Assembly: GCA_003255025.1 (NCBI GenBank)
Contig: QANY01008042.1
Coordinates: forward strand, 2,096,077-2,160,076
Direction of reading: 5' to 3'
DNA: 64,000 nucleotides
From: Datisca glomerata
Lineage: Eukaryota > Streptophyta > Magnoliopsida > Cucurbitales > Datiscaceae
The position numbers were made by a program, and so were the translations under genes. Below, piece by piece: positions 1 through 10,610 of this stretch. The notes under the pieces were generated by a model, which was given only the letters and a program-made list of their open reading frames with translations, was not told the DNA's origin and searched no databases. The stretch's first letter is position 1; every line of letters starts with the position of its first letter.

Positions 1-1572
1 GAAGTGTTTTTAATGATTTACCTAATTATTTTTCAGCTTCATCTTTGAAGTCCTTAAACTTTCCAAAAGTTTCAGACTTTCTATACATTATGTAAGTATA
101 ACCATATGTTGAGTAATCATCATTAAAAGTGATGAAATACTCATACCCACCTCAAGCTTGTACATTGATCAATCCATAGACATCACTATGTACTAACTCA
201 AGTGATTCATTGGCTCTTTGACCCTTTCCAGTGAAAGGTCTCTTGGTTATTTTACCCTCTAGACAAGATTTACAAACATGAAGAGTTCTAACTTTTAGTT
301 CTTTCAAGGCACCATATTTTTAACATGTTTAATCTATCTAGATTAATGTCTCAACCTAAGATGTCATAGATACATGTTATCATCATCATGAGAAACTCTA
401 TGTCATTTGTTACTTTTAGGATTTGTTACTTTAAATAATTCAGAATTATTTAACGCGCGTTCAGTCGATTTAAGCATATACAGTTCATTCGATATTTTTA
501 CATGACAAATATTGAATCCATTCTTAAGAATAATAAACTCATTATTAATTAAAGAAACTTTAAAAAATTGTTCATGCAGTAACAAAAAAGAAATCAAATT
601 TCTCAAAAATCCAGGAATATAATAAACATTATTCAAAACTAACTCATAATGACATTGCTATCTCAGTCAGCTCCCTTGACGAATCAAGCATCTGTAAAGA
701 AGAACATACATGGTCGGTGGTGGCTTCTGAATCCAGTATCCAGGATGATAAATCATATTCCACTAAACAAGCATCAAGTACAAGTAAATCATATTTACCT
801 TTCTTTTTTAGCTCGGAGAGATACTTGTTACAGTTTCTCTTCCAATGACCTTCAACCCTACAATGGAAACATTTTCCCTTAGGCTTATTGTCTTTCTTAT
901 TTACCTTTTTTCTCTCTTGTTACTTTTAACAACATTGGAATAAGGCTTTTTCTCGGCAATATTTTCCTCGCCCTCTTTAATCATACTCTTATTGAGTGAC
1001 CTAATATAACTCATTCAACAATTATGTCATGTTGAATTGCAACTTGTTCATAACATAGTTGGTGGTGAATGTAGAAAAAGTAGGTGTGTGAGATTCAAGT
1101 ATATTGTTGACTTGAGTTCATTCATCAATGATCACCCTATGTACTTCTGCCTCATGCATTATGTTGATCATGTTCAAAATATGTTCACGCACAGAAGTAC
1201 CTTTCTTCATCTTGGTCATCATGTCACTTCTAGTAGTCTCATGCCGACTTTGATCAGACTGCTGCCTTAACATCGCTTGTAGAGATTCCATAATCTCATA
1301 GGCAGTCTCCATGCTCTCATGCTTGGTTCTCAGAATATCATTCATGCTCACAAGCATATAGCAGTTCGCTTTGTTGTTGGATTGAATCCAAGCATCAAAC
1401 TTGTCCCTAATATTTTTAGGGGCATTGGCAGCGGGCTTCTTGGGACATTTCTCAGTAAGAACAAATTGTGGTTCTCACAAATTAGTATCAAGTTTAAATT
1501 TAATTTCTGTCTTATAAAATTATCACCATTCAATTTTTCAAGTGCAAGTAAAGCAGTAATATGGTTGCCCAT
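1..1572 (-). pseudogene. Copia retrotransposon gag-pol, decayed and cut by window edge
   Basis: Minus-strand Ty1/Copia polyprotein broken into frames. The likely gag start is the ATG at 1572 (MGNHITALLALEKLNGDN). Next come a gag core at about 1357-1118 (KHESMETAYEIMESLQAM, then TSVREHILNMI), a CCHC zinc knuckle at about 870-825 (CFHCRVEGHWKRNC), a GAG-pre-integrase segment at 636-403 and an integrase segment at about 270-10 (RANESLELVHSDVYG). The order is that of a Copia gag-IN polyprotein; RT and RNase H would lie beyond the left edge. Frameshifts and stops between blocks show it is inactive. It is read towards the left, consistent with the LTR and primer-binding site at 3541-5804 being its 5' end. 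Confidence 0.85.
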
Positions 1573-3020
1573 GGTGAGCATAATAATAACTAAAAAATAA
1601 AACATATATAGTTTAATATAATTGAAATAAATATCCATAATTCAGAAAATAAACGTGATGCATGAATGCAACATATTAAAAACATAAATTTATCATTTAC
1701 TAATCCACGATAAGACAACCTAACAATTAATGTGCCACTTTAGGGTCGGTCAGATTAAGTTTAACTGTCTATGAGACATTCTCATCCTTATTAATTAAAA
1801 CTCAAAATATCTCATATTTTTTCTTTTAATAATAAGGTATCACTTATTTGGTCAAGTCACAATTATCCAATTAAAGCTTAATTGTGACTTTGTGAGTGTA
1901 ACACGTTATTTCAGGTTTCACGTCTTGTTTAGAATATGCCACCTTAAGGTCGATCAAAACTAAACTACATCACTTAGTCTTATCTTCTTAAGAAGTTCAA
2001 CATTGGTATTGATACATCTCGAAATCTTCCTTAGGGGGACGAAAACAAAGCCATCTTGATGTCCTCACCGTACCTCACATTGTTGTACTAATAATGGAGA
2101 CTATAGGTTACATTGGCATGTCAACATTCTCTCACTCACTATTTTAGGATAATGTGTTTCTATTTTAATTAATCAATTAATTCAAAATTAATTACTAGTT
2201 AAAATAATAACCCTATGAACGTTAAATTAACAGTTAATCCGATCTCATTGGCCTAAGTTCATTTAACCTTCTAAAGAGCCTAAGTCATAATTATGTGAAC
2301 TTAGATTAACTAATTAATTATATTCATCAAACTTTAACAAAATTCTTTTATTAAAATTGGTTATCCTAAAGGTGGTACTATTATAGGCTTTAGAATGGTG
2401 TGATTATCAAGTTTTAACTAATTAAAACTCAGCAGTTTACATGCAATTGATTTCTCAAAACGATTCTTATAAACATATTAGGACAATCCTAATAAATCAT
2501 GTTTCTACTTAGAGGATGCATGATTAAATCAAATTGTGTGGGGTTTCATGTATGGCATGTGATCGGCTAATGCATGACCATGTTATCAATCATGTCAATA
2601 AATATTTATTTAATAATTAAATAAAATAATAATGGACCGAATGATTATTGGATATTTTTAAATTACAACCATTGAAATAAAATAAATAAAATTACAAAGA
2701 GAACTTCAAGATTACATGTTTCTAAAATATCTCATTCTCCACCTGATGTCCATCTTCACAATGTTCAAGCTTTGAACAAAACCCTTTTAATTAGAAAAAA
2801 CTATATTTCTTAATAAAAAATTGTTTATATAATTATCTTTTAAAATTATTGAATTTTACTTAGTTAAAAAATAATTTATTGACTTGGTCAAACTTGGATC
2901 AATTAATTAATCTTTAATATTCATACTTATAAATAATTTTAAAAATACACTAATTTCAAAATTTAAAAGCTAAAAGATAGAGTCAGGGTTTTCATTAAAC
3001 TATGTAGTGATAGGGTAAGT

Positions 3021-3031
3021 TGGTATCAGAG
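3021..3031 (+). other. Sequence matching a tRNA-iMet primer-binding site, plus strand
   Basis: TGGTATCAGAG is the usual plant LTR-retrotransposon primer-binding site complementary to the 3' end of initiator tRNA-Met. It is on the plus strand, opposite to the surrounding Copia element, and lies just left of the GC-rich island. It could be a remnant of a second, opposite element whose gag began in that island. No LTR end is clear to its left, so chance is possible. Confidence 0.35.
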
Positions 3032-3059
3032 TTTCTATAAAACTTCCCTAGCTGTAACA

Positions 3060-3275
3060 ACAGTTACCATCGACGAAAGGACTCTCCCACCGCCGCCCAT
3101 CACCGCCGTCCAATTCCAGCCGTTGTGGTCATCGTGGTCAATCACGGCGCCACCGCCGCCGTTTTCAGTGAGCTCGTCGCAGGAGCCAATTTTTCCGGTG
3201 GCGCTAGCGTCTGAAATCTTATTTTCGATGTCAGCGCCGGAATTCCTATTTCTTTTTTTTCCTCCACGTAAGTCT
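3060..3275. other. GC-rich island of unknown origin inside Copia leader
   Basis: About 200 bp of markedly GC-rich sequence in very AT-rich surroundings. Both strands have open frames. Plus encodes a Pro/Ser-rich stretch (TAPPPPFSVSSSQEP); minus encodes a Gly-rich stretch (ENGGGGAVIDHDDHNGWN) ending at a TAG near 3050. On the plus strand GTAAGT follows at about 3266 and could be a splice donor. No protein family was recognised. Composition suggests a captured host exon or a second retroelement's gag start, but neither is shown. Confidence 0.4.
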
Positions 3276-3540
3276 CGTATGTTCCTTGTATTCTCGCAAT
3301 CAGAATAATTATAATTTAATATTTAAAATAAAATTGTAAAATTTCCTACTTCCCAAAACAACTTACACAAGATCTATGGGAAAATTAAAGAACAAAGAGT
3401 AACCCAATAATCACTATACAATTAACGATCCATTATTTAACCATACATTCAAAAAACAAAACCATTCATACATTTCAAATATATTATGAATAATGCAAGA
3501 AAACCCACACAATATTTAATATACAAATATATAATGACTG

Positions 3541-3553
3541 CCCTGATACTAAT
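3541..3553 (-). other. Degenerate primer-binding site of Copia element
   Basis: Read on the minus strand this is TTAGTATCAGGG, a degenerate form of TGGTATCAGAGC, directly abutting the inner end of the LTR at 3554. Position and orientation fit minus-strand priming by initiator tRNA-Met for the Copia element that extends left. Confidence 0.65.
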
Positions 3554-4098
3554 TGTTGAAAATGCGACGCTCGCGTGGTGGAAGCTTTGGGCTTTTAAAA
3601 AATTATAAAAATAAATCTTTTTCGATTAAAGAAAATAAACACGACGTGACGATTTCTAAGAATTTTTTTTATTGAAAATCTCTTTTTAATCATGATCCAT
3701 TATATATTTAAATATTAAATTAAGACATACATGGATTAGAATCATATACCTTTTGTATTTTATATCAAGTATTCTCATAAACCAACGATCTTGCGTTCTC
3801 ACGAACAACGAACTTCGAGATCCACATCAAAATCTTTCAAGTCAATTCTCAAATGCACTAGGATGTGTGTGGGCATGAAGAATAATTCAAAGATAATTTT
3901 TCTATCTTTAGATGTACTCAACACATGAGATATAAATATTTATTGAGAATGATTAATTCAGTGAAATAATCATCTGAGAGAATACGACAATTACTCTTTC
4001 AGAATTTTTATTAACTTTTAATCATATAGAAAGTTCACTCTGATAGAAATTGTGTTCTTAACACTCAACCAACATTAGGGCCATGAGAATAATATCTA

Positions 4099-4168
<70 letters not shown>

Positions 4169-5804
4169 TTCATACATATTTTAGGCTCATCAAATTTTTA
4201 GAGATGTACACAAAAATAACATCTAATTACCAAATCTTCATTACAATGGGACCCACTGCCACATGACACGGCAATTATCGTGAACTAACACAGCGCCTCA
4301 CGACATTGTATGCCACGACACTATTGTAGTATTGTGTGGTACTACAGTACTGCACTCCTACTACTGTAGTGTCACGTGGCACTACAATAGTTCATGTCAA
4401 TCTTTGATTCTCAATCAATGATTGACACGTGACAATTATTACGAATTAAAATATTTATTTTAATCAGATAAATATCTACATATCAGTTAATTCAAAATTA
4501 ACTTATATTTCTAATCAACTAATTTATCTGTTAGTTCACAAATAACAGATTTAGTTGATTTAATTATTATCTAATAAGAATTTATAATTATCTAGTTTCA
4601 TAAATTTAGATATTTTATCTCAGTGATCGATAGTTAGAAAATTAATCGATATAATTATTAATATATAATCTCCAAAAAATTATATAACTAATTTAATTAA
4701 TTAGTTTATAATTAATTAATCACACATATTTATCTCATAATTATGTACATGCCCCATAATAAAAATTCATTTTACAAATCAATTTTTTCGCATGTCCTGA
4801 AACATTCACACTCTAAAATGCGTAGAGGGGCCATGAACCTATGATCATAAGCTCTAATAAATCAGATTATTTATTAAACTCTTTAATTAAATAATCTTAT
4901 TTATTAATTTTATTATTACTCCACTATAAATATGAAATTGCATTATTAGAGACTATAGAATGTATTTACAGAGTATTATCGTGTAATCCATTGTATAATC
5001 ATTTCATTTAATTTTGTCCTTCAATCGTTGGTTCGTAAATTAGAGTTGATCAAAATCATCAGTTTGCCCTTCTAATTATCTCTTGATCCTTGAGTACCAT
5101 TAATTCACTAGTGAATGACTAATTTATAATCGTATTATAAATTTGAGCTCAATAACCATTTAGTTCTAGAATTAACACTTAAGGAAACCAATATACGATC
5201 CATTAAGAAAAGTAAGATTCTAAATCTTGTAAGATCATGTTCTCAACTATCCATATCACTGAATCTCCAAAACAAAAGTTCCTAGTCTGTTTTACAAACA
5301 AACTTTAACGAGTGAATGAAAAGATCTAGTATACATGCATAGGAGTTTATGAATACTCAAGATTCAGATTGATCTATATATGATCATGAGATTGATGTGT
5401 ATTAAATGTTTATGATAAACGGTAAGTTAATAAAGATATTAATTCACATATGTCATGTCATATATAATCTTATTATATAAAATACATCACTAAGATGTCT
5501 ATCCACATCAATGCTCCGGATCTAGATCACATGCATTCATAATGCTTAATGAACCGTACTAGCAACCATTCGTTAAAGATTTCATACTTTAATATGTTGC
5601 TGATAGTTTTATTCATATTTTATAATCTTAATCATCTCCTACTAATACAAGATCATAGTCTCATTAAGGAATATGAAATTTTTCAGACATTTATATAAAT
5701 TATTCAACAATAATTTAAAAGAACAATTATAAGAAAAAATGTAATTCTATTAAATTTCATATTAAAATGTCAATACACATGCTTTGAGGGCATTACCCCA
5801 AACA
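3554..5804 (-). mobile_element. 5' LTR of Copia element, family A (2251 bp)
   Basis: Long LTR reading right to left: it begins TGTTTGGGGTAATGCCC at 5804 and ends CATTTTCAACA at 3554, giving TG...CA ends. Two other copies of the family in this window (34343-35582 and 54814-56665) share both ends and much of the interior; a third (from 6568) shares the 5' end. The adjoining primer-binding site makes this the 5' LTR of the element whose gag lies at 1572. The right edge at 5804 interrupts a Gypsy protease frame, so the Copia element inserted into an older Gypsy element. The partner LTR and target duplication are outside the window. Confidence 0.8.
4097..4168. repeat. Compound microsatellite (TC)n(TA)n(CA)n inside LTR A
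   Basis: Three uninterrupted dinucleotide runs follow one another: about 13 TC, about 10 TA and about 13 CA units. The other LTR copies of the family have only a short TATATA stretch at the matching position, so the array expanded after this copy inserted. Confidence 0.95.
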
Positions 5805-6250
5805 CGCTATTGATTTGTGCTTCCAGATAGAGAGGTCCTAGGTAATCAGGATAGGGAACCTCCATATCTTCATCCGTGAAAGTAATGTCATTCGTGGCTT
5901 TTAAAAAGGCGTGACTGGCGTGAGATTTGACATAGAGCATTTTGATCCATACTTAGTGGAGATGTACATGAGTGCCTTAGTGGCGGTGTCTCGCTTGTGT
6001 ACCGTAGCCAAGTTGATCAAACAAAGACTTAAATTTTAGGTTGCGTTGAAGTGCTCTGATGGTGGGTTGTTCCTCATTTGGCACACGATGTGTTTCAAGA
6101 TCTGTTTCTCCTTCGACTTCGCTAATATATATCACTACTACAGTGGTCTCTCGTTCAACTTGGAACTCCTCTGGTCCATGCTATGTATTACCCAATTCGT
6201 TCAGGTTCTTGCCAAGTCTTATTGATGCTTATTGGGAGTGTATACTCTAA
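5805..6250 (-). pseudogene. Gypsy gag-protease fragment, interrupted by Copia LTR
   Basis: The minus strand gives a degraded reading resembling the gag-protease junction of plant Ty3/Gypsy elements: RALQRNLKFKSLFDQLGYGT, then after a stop HASHAFLKATNDITFTDEDM, then VPYPDYLGPLYLEAQINSV. The last residues normally sit just before the retropepsin DTGA site, but the frame is cut exactly by the Copia LTR edge at 5804. The continuation would lie left of the window. Right of about 6250 the frame is not recognisable. Confidence 0.65.
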
Positions 6251-6567
6251 AAGGCCTTTCAACAATCCCTATCTATTGCCATGGCTACCATTTCATTCCC
6301 CTTATCCTGAAGAAGCGGGTTTTTATCAACACTCGATTGTTTTGGTGGTGACAATGCTATTTAGGATGACATGGGCAGTAGCAACCAAAGGATAAGTTTA
6401 GTTGAGTAATTCACTTGAATTCTAGGCTCTGTATATTTGGAAGGCTTGAGTTAGTATGGCTTTGCTCATACATTTGTTAAGCTTGAGTTGATTATGTATG
6501 AGTCTTTATAAGCTTGAGTTGATTCTGTACTAAATGCTAGAGAAGTTGGCTCTATATAGGATGTTGG
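6251..6567. other. Unassigned spacer between Gypsy fragment and LTR D
   Basis: About 320 bp, probably further decayed Gypsy gag from the same minus-strand element, because it lies directly upstream of the recognisable part. I see no convincing motif, and short open frames on the plus strand look like chance. Confidence 0.35.
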
Positions 6568-8025
6568 TGTTGGGTATAGTGCCTCAAAGCATGTTTAAAG
6601 ACATTTTAATTTGAAATTAGTAAAATTACATTTTTCTTATAATTATCCTTTCGAATTATTATTGAAAATTTTGTATAAATATCTAAAAATTTCATATTCA
6701 TTAACGAGACTATGATCACGTATTAGTACGAAAGGATTAAGATTATAGATAATGAATAAAATAGTCCGTAATATATTAAAGATAGAGTCTTTAATGAATG
6801 TTTGCTAGTGTGATTTACTAAGCATTTTGAATGCATGCGATCTATATTCGAATCACTGATCTGGATAGACATCTTAGTAAATATATTTTATATACTTAGA
6901 TTATATAGGACATGACCGATGTTGATTATTGTCTTTATTAACTTAATGTTTATCATAAAGATTTAATACACATCAATCTGATGATCATATGTAGATTAGT
7001 CTAAATCCTGAGTAGTCATGAACTCATATGCATGTCTACTGGATCTTTTGATTCACCCGTTAATATTTATTTGTAAAACAAACTAGTGTCTTTTATTTTG
7101 GATGATATGATTGGTTGGGAATATGATCTTACAAGATTTAGAACCCAAGCTTTTCTAACGGATTGTATATTGGTTTCCTTAAGTGTTAATTCTGGAGCTG
7201 AATGATTATTGGGCTCAAATTTATAATACGATTATAAGTTGACAATTCACTAGTGGATTAATGGTACTTAAGGATCAAAAGGTAATTAGAAGGGTAAAAT
7301 AGTAATTTTGGCTAGCTCTAATTTACAAACCACTAATTGGAGGATAAAACTACATGAAATGATTATATCAATAGACTACACGAGGTTACTCTATAAATAT
7401 ATAATGTAATTACTAAAAGTGCAATTTCATATTTGTAGTGGAGTAATAATAGAATTAATAAATAAGATTTAATTAATAATCTGGTTTATTAGAGCTTAGA
7501 ATTATGGGTTTATGCTCTCCGAGTCACCTCTGTACTACGGAGTCTAGGGTGTGAATGTTTCAGGATATAAGAAAAGGACTAGCTGTAACAGAAATTAAAT
7601 TTTAGGGGTAAATATATAATTATGAGATAATTATGTGAAATTAGTTAATTAATTAAATTATTTATTATAATTTTTAGAAATTATAATTGAATCATTATAT
7701 CGATTAGTTTTGTATTAATGGATAGGTGAGACAATCTATTTAATTTATGAAATTAAATAATATTAAATTATTATAAGGTAATAATATGAATTTGAATTAA
7801 CTAATTTATTTATTTTAAATTAATTGATATTTAAATAATTATATGATTGCCACACAAGCCTATCACTGATTTCTAGTAAGTGATAGACATTTAGTATTAT
7901 AGTTCCACACGACATACAATACATGGATTAGATATTGTAATGTCACATAACACTAAGTACTTCACTGTATATTGCAGTGCACATACTGCAGTGTGTCCAC
8001 TGTAGTATGGTGCAAAATGCATATT
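6568..8025 (+). mobile_element. LTR of family A, inverted copy, 3' truncated
   Basis: Starts TGTTGGGTATAGTGCCTC, matching the 5' end of LTR A read in the other direction. Similarity continues through several blocks, including TAACGAGACTATGATC, the GAATGCATGCGATC region and CACATCAATCTGATGATCAT, to the region around 7850-8025 rich in CACTGTAGT-like motifs. The family's TTTTCAACA end is missing. It is more diverged than the other copies. It faces LTR A tail to tail with about 760 bp between, making a large imperfect inverted repeat. Confidence 0.7.
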
Positions 8026-9973
8026 GAGATCCTCCAATTTTTCCTTTTCACTTTCATATTGTGATCCTCTTACCTAGGTGGAACATAAGAAAGTCATATT
8101 TAATTTTAACTGTCGATCTGAAATTGAACGATTCAGAATTATTTTAACAAAAAAACAAAAAAAACAAACAAAAAGTAAAAATATTTTTTCATCTTAATGT
8201 CTGTGCCGAGAGGAGTATAGCCGTGCATGCTGAATCTAAACCGTTAAAATTTAAAATACAGATTCTGTACTTTTAAAATCATCATCTGGGGGATCTATTT
8301 CCTTTCACTTTCACACCCACTTTGAAGTTATTATATAGCCAAAAGCAGAGTGTGGTGGTCAGATCATTACCACCCCAAAGTGAGTGGGGAAAGCATCGAA
8401 CTATATTGATTCCATTTGTCTTTCACCTGAAAAAAAAAAGATGTGTTCTCGGTTCCATTATTAATTTTGTGTCTTTTTATTTTTTTTTTAGAGAAAATCT
8501 ACTCCAACAATGCTCATTCACATATTTCATGTCTAAGTATTCGATTTTTTTTTAAATTTCACGGCACATCAAAATGCAAATATTTATTTTAAAACACATA
8601 ACAACAAATTAAATAAACGAATGTTAAGTTTTTAATATTTCAAGAATATTGTAATTTTTCTCAATTTTTTAGATGCCTCCTTAAAGAACTTAATAGGAGT
8701 GAATAATATTTTATTGCACTCACCGAACCGAATAGAAATAACCGGTTCGGTCAGTTCTATAAGGTATTCGGTTCGAAAAAAAATTAAAGAACCGGTATTT
8801 TGGTTCGGTTCAAAAATTTTTTGTCAATTTTGTAACTAAAATGAAACTTTATTTTTATATTATTTTTAGTTTTTATGATGTATTTTTTAGTTTTCATATT
8901 CTAAGTTTATTTGAAAACAATTAATTGTGTTGGAACTTTCAATTTTTTGTGTTGAAATTCCTAAAAGAAGTTTCATCAGCATGAAATTTTTAATTTGATA
9001 TAAAGTCGAATCAAACCATCGTAATATGACAATTTTCTGGTAGTGAATTAACGCTTTGTTTGGTTTGACAATATTGTGGACAGAACTGTGAACTGTGATT
9101 TTGAATACTGCTAAAACTAATTTATATCTAGCATGTATGAATATTTTGATCTTGTTTCACACTACCTACACTGTTACGCTACTATTACATAGTAATGTTG
9201 CATTATTTACGTGTAGTGAAATCTAGGATTCGTTACTACTGGCATCTATAAATTTTGTTTTATACAACTAAAATCTTGACTCGATATGAGTTTAACATCC
9301 CAAAACAAATCCTATATGTAACCAACCGCAGCACTAAAACATCCTGAAGTCACATTGTTTTGTTTACTAATTTGAAACATTACCAAGATCAAACGAACTA
9401 TTATTATATTAATGAAGTTTAAAATTATATCTCGCATTCTAACATATTTTTGTAACATGAACATGTGATTTCATTTTACGTATATTGACATATTATTTCA
9501 TGATTTAGACACTATAGTGCATAGTATTTGCTATGTTTTACAGGAAAATAACTACATATTAGTCGAGGGGTGCTAGCATCCTGACCTTTTTTTATATCCA
9601 TGGATTATTATTAATATTTTCAAAATGAAAAAAACAACATTATTGGCACCTGACCGAAAAATAAACTTTGTAGCCAATATTATGAAAAACTTTAATACAG
9701 AAGCTTAATATTATAAATTAATTTACTTCATCCTCGTTATTGTTCATTCTTTGATTTAAGAAAGTAATTTCATTAAAAAAGCAAAGACGCAAAATGACGA
9801 CATGAATTACGAGTTAATTATATTTCAAAATGCTTAGGATTGGCTACAAACGTTGTGCATCTTTGGCAGTGATACTCAACATAGATTGTGCTAGAAAATT
9901 ATATCTATATTTACACACTTGAAGAATTAAATTCATGACATCATTTCATTTCTTAATATTTATCATTTTAAGC
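8026..9973. other. AT-rich spacer with a hAT-like MITE remnant
   Basis: No gene is recognisable. At about 8725-8820 there is a cluster of AACCGGTTCGG and GGTTCGGTTC motifs typical of the subterminal region of the hAT-like MITE family seen intact at 62332-62882, but the TAGGGGTGTGCA ends are absent. The rest is AT-rich sequence with poly-A and poly-T tracts. Confidence 0.5.
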
Positions 9974-10601
9974 TAAGAAGCACGGATATGAACACGCGAC
10001 ACCGACACATTGACATGTCATTTTTAAAAATAGTAGGATATAAAAATACGTTATATATATACAATGCTATTTATATATGTATATGTATGTGTGTGTATAT
10101 ATAATGTTATTTATAAGTATGGAAATAGATATTTACATAAAAATCTAGTTACAATATTGGTCATATCAAGGAGATGAATTAAAATAACTCACTAGTTGGA
10201 GATGTCACTGATTAATCGAGTGAGTTTCAGTTTTAAGAACTTTAAAGTTTAAGGATTTTGACAATAAAAAACTGATTTTATTGTATTTTAAATTTAATAT
10301 ATTTTAAAACATAACTTTCTTTCTTCTATATTTCCACCATTTACTCTTTCTTTATTTACAAGTTAAAAATATTGTTCATTTTATTTTACACCATTTATAT
10401 TTTATTATTTAATTTCTTTTTCCAAAAATGTGTCTAAAAGGTGTCGACATGTGTCGAGAACGTGTCCGACACGTATCTGAAAATAAAAAAACAAAAAAAA
10501 AACTCAGACACAATTGTGGTGTGAACATTGTCGGAGCGTGTCGGTATCTGACATTTGTCCGATCTGACACTCTGCACAAATAGTATTGTCGATGCTTCTT
10601 A
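9974..10601. mobile_element. MITE, 628 bp, with 9-bp target duplication
   Basis: Ends are inverted (TAAGAAGCA ... TGCTTCTTA). Immediate flanks are ATTTTAAGC (9965-9973) and ATTTTAAGT (10602-10610), an 8/9 target-site duplication. The interior near both ends is rich in CGACAC/GTGTCG words, e.g. GACACCGACAC at the left and GTGTCGACATGTGTCG towards the right. It has no coding capacity. A 9-bp duplication points to the Mutator superfamily; if the last base is not counted, an 8-bp hAT duplication is the alternative. Confidence 0.75.
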
Positions 10602-10610
10602 ATTTTAAGT

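Larger units (their letters stand above)
1573..3540 (-). other. Copia untranslated leader, about 2 kb
   Basis: AT-rich non-coding stretch between the gag start and the primer-binding site. It contains two related short blocks at about 1732-1760 and 1937-1965 (each with GCCAC and GGTCG), as if partly duplicated. No coding frame is recognisable apart from the GC-rich island at 3060-3270, described separately. Its assignment as leader rests on its place between the 5' LTR and gag; nested insertions inside it cannot be excluded. Confidence 0.5.

Noticed and set aside
6059..6395. Two short plus-strand frames
   Set aside because: Antisense to the minus-strand Gypsy fragment; no similarity of their own.
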